Shown in pieces: positions 1-7,004 of a DNA stretch of 8,430 nt. The DNA lies in NCBI GenBank assembly GCA_013151465.1, contig JAADIF010000051.1:1-8430 (forward strand), given 5' to 3'. This stretch comes from Microcaldota archaeon. GTDB taxonomy: Archaea; Aenigmatarchaeota; Aenigmatarchaeia; QMZP01; QMZT01. Numbering within the stretch: position 1 is the first letter of the stretch; each line of letters begins with the position of its first letter. The position numbers were made by a program, and so were the translations under genes. Under the pieces are notes generated by a model. That model did no database searches, was not told where the DNA came from, and saw nothing but the letters and a program-made list of their open reading frames with translations.

Positions 1-33
1 AAACATAAGATATACCCTGAAAAAGGAATTGCC

Positions 34-2667
34 TTAATCCTGCGATTGTATTTTCTCTTTCCCCCACTCCTCAACAACGTACCTCCAGATCAGGTCGTCA
101 TATTCTCTTTCTAAAAAGTCCCTGAAGAACTGGTCGGGGTCCCTTATCCATGAAAGTAGCATTTCTATCCTCTTCGAAAGCGTTGCAAAGGCAGACCTTG
201 CAGGCTGCCTGTCATCGAAGAGAAATTCGACCCTTCCGGTGTTTATTACGCTTCTAAGTCCGACAAAGCCTATCGCTACTCTTATTTTCTTGGGAGGGAC
301 TCCCTTGCTTGCCGCAAACACTCTCCTGTATACCTCAAGCTGCTGCCTGTATTTTGATGCACTGCCGGCATTCTTGCTCGTCTTCCAGTCGACAATGAGA
401 TATTCATCCCCCTTCCTGAATACTGCATCAAGGAAGGATTTGAAGCGGATGTCAGAATCAAAACCAAGCAAAGAAAGCGGAACCTCAAGCTTCAGCTCCG
501 CCTGTACATCATCATAATCAATCTGCGCGATTATCTTCTTCACATTCTCTATGAACGGCTCCGCCTCCTCGTCAGCCTCATATCCCTCCCCCGTGAGAAT
601 ATGCCGTGCCGCCTCATGGACGCGGGTTCCAAGCGTCGTTGCAAACCCGGCCTCCCCTATCCCGAGAATGTTTCCCACAAAATAGTCATACGCAGTCTCG
701 GGAAGCGAGCTGAAAGATATATGATCAAGCGACTCAAAATAATTCCTGATATAATCCCTTATCCACGGCTTCCTGCTATCAAGAAGCTTTTTTGCCTCTT
801 CAATCTCCCCGTTGACAAAAAGACCGAATGCACGATGCTTGAGCTCGGATATCTGCGGGCGCGGCGCAGCTTCAGCTTCTGCATCCCCAAGCCGCGCATA
901 ATCATTGAGATATTCTTTCACCTTGTCAGCCAATATCACAAGATTCTCCTTCGCCCGGGTGAACGCGACAAAGTTTATCCTCAAGGTTTCCTCCTCAAGC
1001 TCCTCTTTTACATCAATTCCTTTGCTTGCAAGAATTGCCTCGACAATCCTGTCCTGAAAGTTGCTCTTATCTCTCGTCTTTGCCGGTATGTATATCACAT
1101 TGTCAAACTCCTTTCCCTTAGCCTTGTGCACAGTCGTGAGCATGATATCCTTTTCCACATCAAATTCCTCAGATTTGAGGTCTGTTGCGCGAAGGTATGA
1201 GAGGAATGAGTGCATGTTCTTTTTCGGAAGGGTTGCAATGGCTTCCTGGTACGCTTTCTGCATGGAGATTGCAGCAGACACATACTCTTTGCCATAACTT
1301 ATGCATATGGGCATTATCCTGTCCCGGAACAATATGTTCACATCCTCGACATTCTTCACCTCTTCCCTAATCTTTCTGAACAGCGCAAGCTCCTCAAGAA
1401 GCTCTGACACATCAGCATAACTGCCTTCAGCTATCCTGAACGCATCCTGCAGCGAGCATGGGAAGAATGGGGTGAACATGGAATTTATCACATCCTGCAC
1501 ATCATAGCTCAAGACGCCTCTGAGGAACGTTATTATATGATTCTTGGCATCATCTGACGCCGAAAAGAACGTTGAGGAAAAGTCCATGCCCCTCGCCTCA
1601 AGCTCCTTTGCCATATTCATTATCTGGTTGTTCGCTCTCGTAATTATTGCCGTCTTTCCGCTAAACCCTTTCACGATTTCGCATGCTATCGCATACACAT
1701 CATCATTTCCCACATCGTAAATTACAGGCTTTTCCCCGGATTTGTTTTCTGCGTTCCGCAGGTTCTTAAGCTCCTCTTTATGAGACTCTTCTCCTGTCTT
1801 GGAGCTGAAATATTCCCTTGCATACGCAAGGATTTCATTTGTCGTCCTGTAGTTTTCTGACAGGACGAAATGTTTTGAATCCGAGAATTTCTCAAAATTC
1901 AGGATGGAGCCCCCCTGAAACCCAAAGATTGCCTGCTTCTTGTCTCCGACCGCAACGAATTTCTCTCCAGACTTGAGCGCGATATCGGCTTCCATGATGT
2001 TTACGTCCTGAAGCTCGTCGACAAGCACATATTCGAAGTGCGGAATCTCGCGAAGCTTCAGAAATTTTATCAGCATGTCAGCATAATCAATGCCTTTTAG
2101 GTTTTTCATCTCTTCATAATGCCTGTATATTGCAACAAAGTCTTCAGCGAATCTGTCTATTTCTTCCTTCGTGTAATTTTTTCCCTTTTCAAGACGCTTT
2201 CGTACTTCATCGATATCTACCTCTTCCGGTGTTATGCCGAAACTCTTAAGATACCTTATGAGATTTTCCATCTTCGGCACAATTTTATCGAGAAGATAAT
2301 CATCTGAATAATTCAGTATCTCGTTCTCCCTAAGATAGCTGAATATCGTATACCTCAGAAGGTTTGTCGAAAGTATTTCTTTCTCTTCGATGTTTTCAAG
2401 CGCGTATGAGTGGAAAGTGTAAACATTGAGCTTTGATGCATCAAAATCGACATTTTCCTCTTTTGAGACTTTGAGGATCCTCTCTTCCATCTCCCTTTTT
2501 GCTTTCTCAGTAAATGTCAGGCAGAGTATGTTTTCAGGGCTTGTCCCGTTTTTTATCAGATGAAGATATTTGTGCGCAAGAAGCAATGTCTTTCCTGTCC
2601 CCGGATTGGCCGTCACAAGCATATTCCCTTCCGCGCTTATGACCGACTGCTTTTCCTTGTTCAGCAT
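34..2667 (-). CDS. UvrD/PcrA-family superfamily 1 helicase fused to a RecB-type PD-(D/E)XK nuclease
   Basis: Predicted ATP-dependent 3'-5' DNA helicase with a C-terminal nuclease, probably acting in double-strand-break repair or end processing. Helicase motifs appear in order: Walker A ANPGTGKT (residues 20-27), motif Ia LTFTEKAK (50-57), Walker B VDELQD (216-221), motif III VGDKKQAIFGFQGG (240-253), NYRT (272-275), motif V TTVHKAKGKEFDNV (511-524) and motif VI VAFTRAKENL (567-576). The nuclease spans about 675-785: GTRVHEAA with H684, AELKLEVP with E724/E728, D747 in FLDAVF, DWKTSK (D760, K762) and QLEVYR (776-781). This is the RecB/AddA/Cas4-like active-site order with all key acidic and lysine positions present. 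I see no Cys cluster for the Fe-S site found in AddB or Cas4. The start at 2667 is supported by a TATA-like box about 25 bases upstream and by Walker A lying near residue 20, as is usual. The length of 877 fits a helicase-nuclease fusion. The protein resembles AddA in layout, but I see no AddB partner, so I assign no symbol. Confidence 0.9.
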   Translation of the reverse strand: MLNKEKQSVISAEGNMLVTANPGTGKTLLLAHKYLHLIKNGTSPENILCLTFTEKAKREMEERILKVSKEENVDFDASKLNVYTFHSYALENIEEKEILSTNLLRYTIFSYLRENEILNYSDDYLLDKIVPKMENLIRYLKSFGITPEEVDIDEVRKRLEKGKNYTKEEIDRFAEDFVAIYRHYEEMKNLKGIDYADMLIKFLKLREIPHFEYVLVDELQDVNIMEADIALKSGEKFVAVGDKKQAIFGFQGGSILNFEKFSDSKHFVLSENYRTTNEILAYAREYFSSKTGEESHKEELKNLRNAENKSGEKPVIYDVGNDDVYAIACEIVKGFSGKTAIITRANNQIMNMAKELEARGMDFSSTFFSASDDAKNHIITFLRGVLSYDVQDVINSMFTPFFPCSLQDAFRIAEGSYADVSELLEELALFRKIREEVKNVEDVNILFRDRIMPICISYGKEYVSAAISMQKAYQEAIATLPKKNMHSFLSYLRATDLKSEEFDVEKDIMLTTVHKAKGKEFDNVIYIPAKTRDKSNFQDRIVEAILASKGIDVKEELEEETLRINFVAFTRAKENLVILADKVKEYLNDYARLGDAEAEAAPRPQISELKHRAFGLFVNGEIEEAKKLLDSRKPWIRDYIRNYFESLDHISFSSLPETAYDYFVGNILGIGEAGFATTLGTRVHEAARHILTGEGYEADEEAEPFIENVKKIIAQIDYDDVQAELKLEVPLSLLGFDSDIRFKSFLDAVFRKGDEYLIVDWKTSKNAGSASKYRQQLEVYRRVFAASKGVPPKKIRVAIGFVGLRSVINTGRVEFLFDDRQPARSAFATLSKRIEMLLSWIRDPDQFFRDFLEREYDDLIWRYVVEEWGKEKIQSQD

Positions 2668-2686
2668 AACTAATAACTGCTTTTAT

Positions 2687-2696
2687 TTATTAAATA
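2687..2696 (-). promoter_or_regulatory. TATA-like box of the helicase-nuclease gene
   Basis: On the minus strand the box reads TATTTAATAA, centred about 25 bases before the A of the helicase start codon at 2667. That is the spacing expected for an archaeal promoter making a leaderless or nearly leaderless mRNA. It begins directly beside the hypF fragment, so the helicase does not need read-through from upstream genes. Inferred from position and composition only. Confidence 0.5.
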
Positions 2697-2697
2697 T

Positions 2698-2750
2698 CCA
2701 ACCTGCCCAAAGCTTATTCCCCCGTCTCCTGCGGGCACTTTTTCGTTTAT
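2698..2750 (-). pseudogene. hypF: Remnant of a second hypF 3' end
   Basis: This 53-base stretch matches the 3' end of the intact hypF (3561-3613) at 46 of 53 positions, in the same orientation. Read on the minus strand it gives INEKVPAGDGGISFGQVG, against INEKVPAGDGGVSFGQVG for HypF residues 695-712. The only amino-acid change is V to I. Of the seven base differences, six are at third codon positions, so the two copies appear to have diverged while both encoded functional HypF. No upstream hypF sequence is present: the match fades at 2751. The frame runs on past the match (YLINKSSY) to a TAG at 2670-2672, through the helicase TATA box and ending two bases before the helicase start. The fragment cannot be functional alone. 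It marks a past insertion, allele replacement or deleted duplicate. Confidence 0.85.
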
Positions 2751-2797
2751 CTGAAATCTTTTGACACGATAATTATCCTTAGAATAATTATTATAAT

Positions 2798-3505
2798 TCA
2801 TAACCAGCTTACAGAATTTATAAGTTTCATTTTACCATTTATGAATTGAAAACATGCAATATCATATTCCTCGGCTAACAGCAATGCATCAGAGTCATAT
2901 TTTGAAGTGGATACAAACATTTCTCTCTCAAAATAAAAATCTTCTTTTTTATTTTCAAAGGCTTCAAGTACAGATTCCGACGTTTTAATCAAATTACTTA
3001 TATCTCTTCTCTTAATACTAGATTTTCTATTTTTACATTCTACCAAGATATGTAGTTTTTTCCCAAAACTTTTTTTGATAGTTATATGTACATCAATCTC
3101 ATGAGGTCTTTTTACAGGAAAACCAATCGCTAAATCATTAGTTTTCACAGAATCTGCTTTGAAATATCTTTTTGCCCATGGAGCAACAATCTTTTTTTCG
3201 AATATATGACCTTTTGCTATTTTGTCATTCAAAGCTTCGTGTAATTTCCTTTTTTTATTCTCTTTTATAGCATTTCTTTCCCTTTCTTTTTTCTTTATAA
3301 ATTGCTCAATTTTCTTATTAGTAATGCTTTTCCTATTTTCAAGTTCATCTATTATTTCATCCCAACTCATGGAAAAACTGTAATTAAGCCCCTGTTTACG
3401 CAACCATTCAATAAAATCCTTTTTCTTGATTGATTTAGAATTGCTTATTTCCTCCAAAAGTTCCTGTCTTTTGCTTACCTTTTTCTTGAAGAATGGCAAA
3501 CCCAT
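2798..3505 (-). CDS. Mrr-like restriction endonuclease (PD-(D/E)XK fold)
   Basis: A 235-residue protein predicted to cleave DNA. The C-terminal half (about 98-225) reads like the Mrr catalytic domain. It has GHIFEKKIV with E103 in the first helix, EIDVHI with D138, LHILVECKNR with E156 and K158 (the D...ExK site), then FVSTSKYDSDALLLAEEYDI (197-216), the usual Mrr closing strand-helix. The N-terminal part (about 20-95) is basic and helical, with FIEWLRKQG (31-39) and a lysine/arginine-rich stretch at 70-90. It may bind DNA but I do not recognise a named domain. Lysine makes up 40 of 235 residues, and sampled lines have low GC (13/60 at 3241-3300, 17/60 at 2941-3000), lower than much of the flanking hypF, which suggests transfer. 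No methyltransferase or specificity gene is adjacent, so a type IV-like enzyme, a solitary defence nuclease or a selfish gene are all possible. The start at 3505 has a TATA box about 26 bases upstream. The target specificity is unknown. Confidence 0.78.
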   Translation of the reverse strand: MGLPFFKKKVSKRQELLEEISNSKSIKKKDFIEWLRKQGLNYSFSMSWDEIIDELENRKSITNKKIEQFIKKKERERNAIKENKKRKLHEALNDKIAKGHIFEKKIVAPWAKRYFKADSVKTNDLAIGFPVKRPHEIDVHITIKKSFGKKLHILVECKNRKSSIKRRDISNLIKTSESVLEAFENKKEDFYFEREMFVSTSKYDSDALLLAEEYDIACFQFINGKMKLINSVSWL

Positions 3506-3524
3506 AATAAAATAAATAATTTTA

Positions 3525-3537
3525 TAAAATATAAAAT
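3525..3537 (-). promoter_or_regulatory. TATA-like box of the Mrr-like gene
   Basis: The 36-base gap between hypF and the nuclease gene is almost pure A+T. On the minus strand TTATATTTTATAA is centred about 26 bases before the start codon at 3505, so the gene probably has its own leaderless promoter just after the hypF stop. The exact box is hard to place because the whole spacer is AT-rich. Confidence 0.45.
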
Positions 3538-3541
3538 TTCA

Positions 3542-5695
3542 TCAATCCTTAATCGCCCACCCAACCTGCCCGAAACTCACTCCTCCGTCTCCGGCAGGCA
3601 CTTTTTCGTTTATTAGGAAGCCCGCTTCCAGCATTCTTTTCGTGATATGCCTGTTGTATGCAACACCGCCCGAAAATGTTTTCGGAAGGCTTTTGCCCGC
3701 TCTCTCTGCAATTTCAATGAGCCCCTCTGCCAGATAATTATGCACCGTCGCCGCCAGGCGCCCTTTGTCTTTGTCCTTGTTATCTATAAGAAATTCAAAG
3801 AGTGGTCTTGTTTCAAGGATGAGCCTCTCTCCATCTTTTATGGATGGCTCAAGGTCGTAGGGTTTGCCTGCGATGGATTCGAGAAGCATCGCAGGCCTTC
3901 CGTCATAATGCATATCCCTGCAAAGCCCTAAAAATGCGGAAGCTGCATCAAGAATGCGTCCGCAGCTTGTCGTATAGGGAGAGTTGAATTTTTGCTGGAT
4001 TTGATTATAAATAACAGAGAATTCTTTTTTCGTGCAGAACTGTCTCATTTCTTTTTCCAGCTCGTTTTCTTCAAGGAACGATGAAAGAATCCCTGCAAGC
4101 ATTCTCCATGGATGTCTTACCGCCGCCTCGCCTCCCGGCATTATGTGCTCTTCGAGAGAACCAATGCGCTCATCTCCAAGGAATACCTCTCCGCCCCATA
4201 TTTTTCCCTCGCTCCCGTAGCCCGTCCCGTCGCAGACGACGGAAACCGCTTTTTCTATCCCCTTCTCGAGAAGCACTGATGCGGCATGCGCTTTGTGATG
4301 CTGCACCTTTACAAGAGGGATAGAAAGCTTTTTTGACAGTTCCTCTGCATAAAGCGTTGTATTGTAATGCGGATGCAAATCGCAGGCGATTATGTCTGGT
4401 TTTGCATTAAGGAGACGAAGGAATTTTTCAGCTGATTTTTTCATGGCCTCAAAGGTCTTATGATTTGCCGTATCTCCCATATATTGGGATACGAAAACAT
4501 TGCCATTCCTATATACTGATATCGTGTTGTTCATTTCCGCTCCAAGCGCAAGAATCGTTCCGCCATAATCGCTTTCTATTCTTATCGGTGTCGGGACAAA
4601 CCCCCTGCTCCTGCGAAGGAAAAGATTCCTTCCATCAATAACTTTCATAACAGAATCGTCAATTCTGTTTGTGATTCTTCTGTTATGGGTAAGGATGTTT
4701 TTGACGAACTGCTCTCTATCTTCCGTTGTCATCGGCTCTCCCGGCATGTTTGATGATGTCATTACAAGGGGCGCGTCAATCTTTTCAAATATCAGGTAAT
4801 GAAGCGGCGTGTAAGGGAGCATTATTCCAAGGCTGTCAAGCTCTGACACGAAAGCGAGCGCTTTGGGGTCGCGCTTTTTCAGCGTGACTATCGGCCTCTG
4901 GGGGCTTTCAAGAAGCCTTTGCTCCGCCTCATTTATTTCGCAAAGGGCTTTTGCCGTTTCCATGTCCTTTACCATTATGGCAAAGGGCTTTTTTGGACGG
5001 CCCGTAATTTTCCTCAACTCTCTTACGGGCGCATCTTCAGCAAGGCAGGCAAAGTGAAATCCCCCGATGCCTTTCATTGCGATAATTTTGCCTTGCAAAA
5101 GATCATCTATCGCGTGTTCAAGATTCTGCTCTTTTCCTTCAGAAATGTATGTTAATTTAGGTCCGCAATCATAACAGGCGATAGTTTGTGCATGATATCT
5201 TCTGTTTTCAGGGTTTTCGTATTCTCTCCTGCACGCTGGACACATCCCGAAATCTTTCATAGATGTGTTCTCTCTATCATATGGGACATCCTCGATTATG
5301 GAAAAACGCGGACCGCAGTTTGTACACGTGATAAAGAAATATCGGTATCTTCTGTTATTCTTATCCCGCATTTCCTTCAGGCAGTCATCGCAGATTGCGA
5401 TGTCAGGAGCAACGGAAAGCTCCTTTGAGTCCTTCGCACTATGTAATATTTTAAAATCATTAAAATCTGCATCAATCTCATTTACAGTGTAATCCTCGAC
5501 TTTTGCAAGGGGCGGCAAATCGGAAAGTATCGATGGCAGGACTTCTTTATCATCTATTACAAGCTCCACACCGTCTCCTGTGTTTTTTACATATCCTTTC
5601 AATCTCAAGGATGCACATTTACGATAAATATACGGTCTAAAGCCCACCCCCTGTACAATTCCCTTTATTTTCACAAGAAAGAATTTCATATTCAT
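3542..5695 (-). CDS. hypF: HypF, carbamoyltransferase for [NiFe]-hydrogenase maturation
   Basis: HypF uses carbamoyl phosphate and ATP to make a carbamoyl adenylate and transfers the carbamoyl group to the C-terminal Cys of HypE, the first step in making the cyanide ligands of the hydrogenase Ni-Fe site; it is cytoplasmic. All domains are visible: acylphosphatase (about 4-85) with GIVQGVGFRPYIY (12-24); two zinc-finger pairs with C102/C105 plus C124/C127 and C152/C155 plus C174/C177; a YrdC-like domain (about 190-375) with KPFAIMVKD and TSSNMPGEP; and a Kae1-like domain (about 380-717) with VQHHKAHAAS (464-473, metal-binding H466 and H470), CDGTGYGSEG (488-497), FSGGVAYN (674-681) and DGGVSFGQ (703-710). 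At 717 residues it is near full family length. A second ATG at 5689 (residue 3) sits about 26 bases from the TATA box, so translation may begin there with MKFFLVKIKG. No other hyp gene or hydrogenase subunit lies in the window. Its 3' end is partly duplicated at 2698-2750. Confidence 0.97.
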   Translation of the reverse strand: MNMKFFLVKIKGIVQGVGFRPYIYRKCASLRLKGYVKNTGDGVELVIDDKEVLPSILSDLPPLAKVEDYTVNEIDADFNDFKILHSAKDSKELSVAPDIAICDDCLKEMRDKNNRRYRYFFITCTNCGPRFSIIEDVPYDRENTSMKDFGMCPACRREYENPENRRYHAQTIACYDCGPKLTYISEGKEQNLEHAIDDLLQGKIIAMKGIGGFHFACLAEDAPVRELRKITGRPKKPFAIMVKDMETAKALCEINEAEQRLLESPQRPIVTLKKRDPKALAFVSELDSLGIMLPYTPLHYLIFEKIDAPLVMTSSNMPGEPMTTEDREQFVKNILTHNRRITNRIDDSVMKVIDGRNLFLRRSRGFVPTPIRIESDYGGTILALGAEMNNTISVYRNGNVFVSQYMGDTANHKTFEAMKKSAEKFLRLLNAKPDIIACDLHPHYNTTLYAEELSKKLSIPLVKVQHHKAHAASVLLEKGIEKAVSVVCDGTGYGSEGKIWGGEVFLGDERIGSLEEHIMPGGEAAVRHPWRMLAGILSSFLEENELEKEMRQFCTKKEFSVIYNQIQQKFNSPYTTSCGRILDAASAFLGLCRDMHYDGRPAMLLESIAGKPYDLEPSIKDGERLILETRPLFEFLIDNKDKDKGRLAATVHNYLAEGLIEIAERAGKSLPKTFSGGVAYNRHITKRMLEAGFLINEKVPAGDGGVSFGQVGWAIKD
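3561..3613 (-). repeat. 3'-end segment of hypF, intact partner of the duplicated fragment
   Basis: This is the copy within the functional hypF of the 53-base direct repeat; the other copy is at 2698-2750. The copies are 863 bases apart, start to start, and 46 of 53 positions agree. The segment encodes HypF residues 695-712. Identity ends sharply at the glycine codon after GQV on one side and just before INEKVP on the other. Confidence 0.85.
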
Positions 5696-5710
5696 ATTTT
5701 CTGTTTTCTG

Positions 5711-5720
5711 TAATTAAATA
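5711..5720 (-). promoter_or_regulatory. TATA-like box of hypF
   Basis: On the minus strand TATTTAATTA is centred about 26 bases before the ATG at 5689 and about 20 bases before the outer ATG at 5695. If hypF is leaderless, as its neighbours seem to be, the spacing favours the inner start. The box lies in the 85-base divergent region shared with sufS. Confidence 0.5.
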
Positions 5721-5748
5721 CAACAATTGCAGAAAGTGAAACCAACTA

Positions 5749-5757
5749 TTTTATATA
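5749..5757 (+). promoter_or_regulatory. TATA-like box of sufS
   Basis: TTTTATATA is centred 28 bases before the sufS start codon at 5781, with no Shine-Dalgarno-like run between, so a leaderless or nearly leaderless mRNA is likely. The divergent hypF box is about 37 bases away (centre to centre), so the two promoters are separate rather than shared. I see no clear operator dyad between them. Confidence 0.55.
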
Positions 5758-5780
5758 GTTTCCGCTAAATCAGTAAATAG

Positions 5781-7004
5781 ATGCAGATGTTTGATGCTGA
5801 AAAGATAAGGGAAGATTTTCCCGTGCTTGAAAGAGAAGTGAACGGAAAGGATCTTGTTTATCTTGATAATACGGCAACATCCCAAAAGCCAAGGCAGGTA
5901 ATGGATGCAATTTCTGAATTCTACGAAAAACATAATGCCAATATACACAGAGGGGTCCATGCGCTCTCTCAGGAAGCAAGTGAGATGTTTGACAAGGGAA
6001 GGGAGAATGTCGCTGATTTTATATGGTGCCTTCCGGAAGAGCTTATATTCACTAGGGGGACAACGGAATCGATAAACCTTGTTGCGTACTCATGGGCGCT
6101 TCATAATCTCAAAGAAGGCGATGAAATAATCATTTCCAAAATGGAGCATCATTCGAACATAATACCATGGCATCTTATTTCAAAATTGACCGGAGCAAAT
6201 GTGAAAGCGGTTGAAATGGGGAATGATTTCTCAATGTCGATGGAATCGCTAGAAAGCCTCATCAGCTCCAGAACAAAAATTGTTGCGGTTACGCATTTTT
6301 CGAATGTATTAGGGACAGTCACGCCTGCAAAAGACATATGCAAATTAGCGAGGGATTATGATGCAGTATCAGTTATTGACGGAGCCCAGTCAGCGCCCCA
6401 TCTTCCCATAAACGTAAAAGGCATGGGATGCGACTTTTTTGCGTTCTCAGCTCACAAGATGCTTGGCCCTACTGGAATTGGAGGGCTTTACGGAAAGGTG
6501 GAACTGCTTGAGGAAATGCCGCCTTTCAACGGCGGTGGCGGAATGATAGCCGATGTTTCTTTCGATCATTCAACATACGCAAAACCGCCTGAAAAGTTTG
6601 AGGCCGGAACGCCGAATATAGCAGGAGTTGCCGGTTTTTCTGCCGCCGTGGATTATCTCAAGAAAGTGGGAATGGAAAATGTCCATGAGCATGAAAAGGT
6701 ATTGAACAGGATTGTCATAAAAAGGCTTAACGGAATGGAAAAGGTGAAATTGTACGGCCCTGAAAATGTCGACAAAAGAGGGGCGGTTTATTCTTTCAAT
6801 GCTGAAGGCATGAATCCGCATGATGTCGCCGTTCTTCTGGATCAGGAAGGCATCGCAGTGAGAAGCGGGCACCACTGCGCGCAGCCTCTTATGAAAGAAC
6901 TGGGCATTGAAGGGACGGCAAGGGCAAGCCCATATCTTTACAACACGGAAGAAGAAGTCAAAACATTTCTCGATATCCTTGAAGAGATCGTATCGAAGCT
7001 ATAA
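5781..7004 (+). CDS. sufS: SufS/CsdA-type cysteine desulfurase (PLP-dependent)
   Basis: Converts L-cysteine to L-alanine and leaves a persulfide on its own catalytic Cys, which feeds Fe-S cluster assembly and tRNA thiolation. It is a class V aminotransferase-fold enzyme, 407 residues, the normal group II desulfurase length. Visible landmarks are YLDNTATSQKP (27-37), NIHRGVHALSQEAS (54-67), FTRGTTESINLVA (90-102), MEHHSNIIPW (121-130, H124 stacking on PLP), VIDGAQSAPH (198-207, D200 and Q203), FSAHKMLGPTGIGGLYG (222-238, Schiff-base K226), NGGGGMI (250-256), FEAGTPN (273-279) and RSGHHCAQP (361-369, catalytic C366). The C-terminal motif reads RASPYLYNT, where I recall an aromatic residue is commoner than this proline. 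The first ATG fits the TATA spacing. No sufBCD or SufE/IscU partner is adjacent. The convergent neighbour is thiI, a user of this type of persulfide. A group II assignment (SufS/CsdA rather than IscS/NifS) rests on the RxGHHCAQP motif. Confidence 0.95.
   Translation: MQMFDAEKIREDFPVLEREVNGKDLVYLDNTATSQKPRQVMDAISEFYEKHNANIHRGVHALSQEASEMFDKGRENVADFIWCLPEELIFTRGTTESINLVAYSWALHNLKEGDEIIISKMEHHSNIIPWHLISKLTGANVKAVEMGNDFSMSMESLESLISSRTKIVAVTHFSNVLGTVTPAKDICKLARDYDAVSVIDGAQSAPHLPINVKGMGCDFFAFSAHKMLGPTGIGGLYGKVELLEEMPPFNGGGGMIADVSFDHSTYAKPPEKFEAGTPNIAGVAGFSAAVDYLKKVGMENVHEHEKVLNRIVIKRLNGMEKVKLYGPENVDKRGAVYSFNAEGMNPHDVAVLLDQEGIAVRSGHHCAQPLMKELGIEGTARASPYLYNTEEEVKTFLDILEEIVSKL

Larger units (their letters stand above)
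2751..3560. mobile_element. Putative inserted cassette bounded by hypF 3'-end copies
   Basis: The segment between the two hypF 3'-end copies holds one AT-rich nuclease gene with its own promoter, plus the last codons of the intact hypF. The layout is intact target gene, then cargo, then a displaced 3' fragment of the target in the same orientation. This is the classic footprint of site-specific integration at the 3' end of a gene. Against a simple mobile element, there is no integrase or transposase, no terminal inverted repeat that I can find, and the unit is only about 0.86 kb. It may be a decayed or non-autonomous element, or the product of homologous recombination with a divergent hypF region. 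The boundaries are approximate. Confidence 0.4.

Noticed and set aside
1..33. Sequence after the helicase stop at the window start
   Set aside because: Too short, with no hairpin, T-run or start codon context that can be interpreted.
601..1200. 199-codon open frame on the plus strand inside the helicase gene
   Set aside because: It is antisense to a gene with complete helicase motifs, has no recognisable domain and no promoter-like box, so it is a shadow of the real frame.
2029..2667. Cas4 or CRISPR association suggested by the RecB-type nuclease domain of the helicase gene
   Set aside because: No repeat-spacer array, no other cas gene and no Cas4-type cysteine cluster is present; the helicase motifs explain the protein as a UvrD-type fusion.
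2768..2798. Cluster of short AT palindromes (GATAATTATC and further ATAATTA copies) after the Mrr-like gene
   Set aside because: Each is only 8-10 bases of nearly pure A+T, easily due to composition. It could be an operator, a terminator or a cassette end, but nothing supports a choice.
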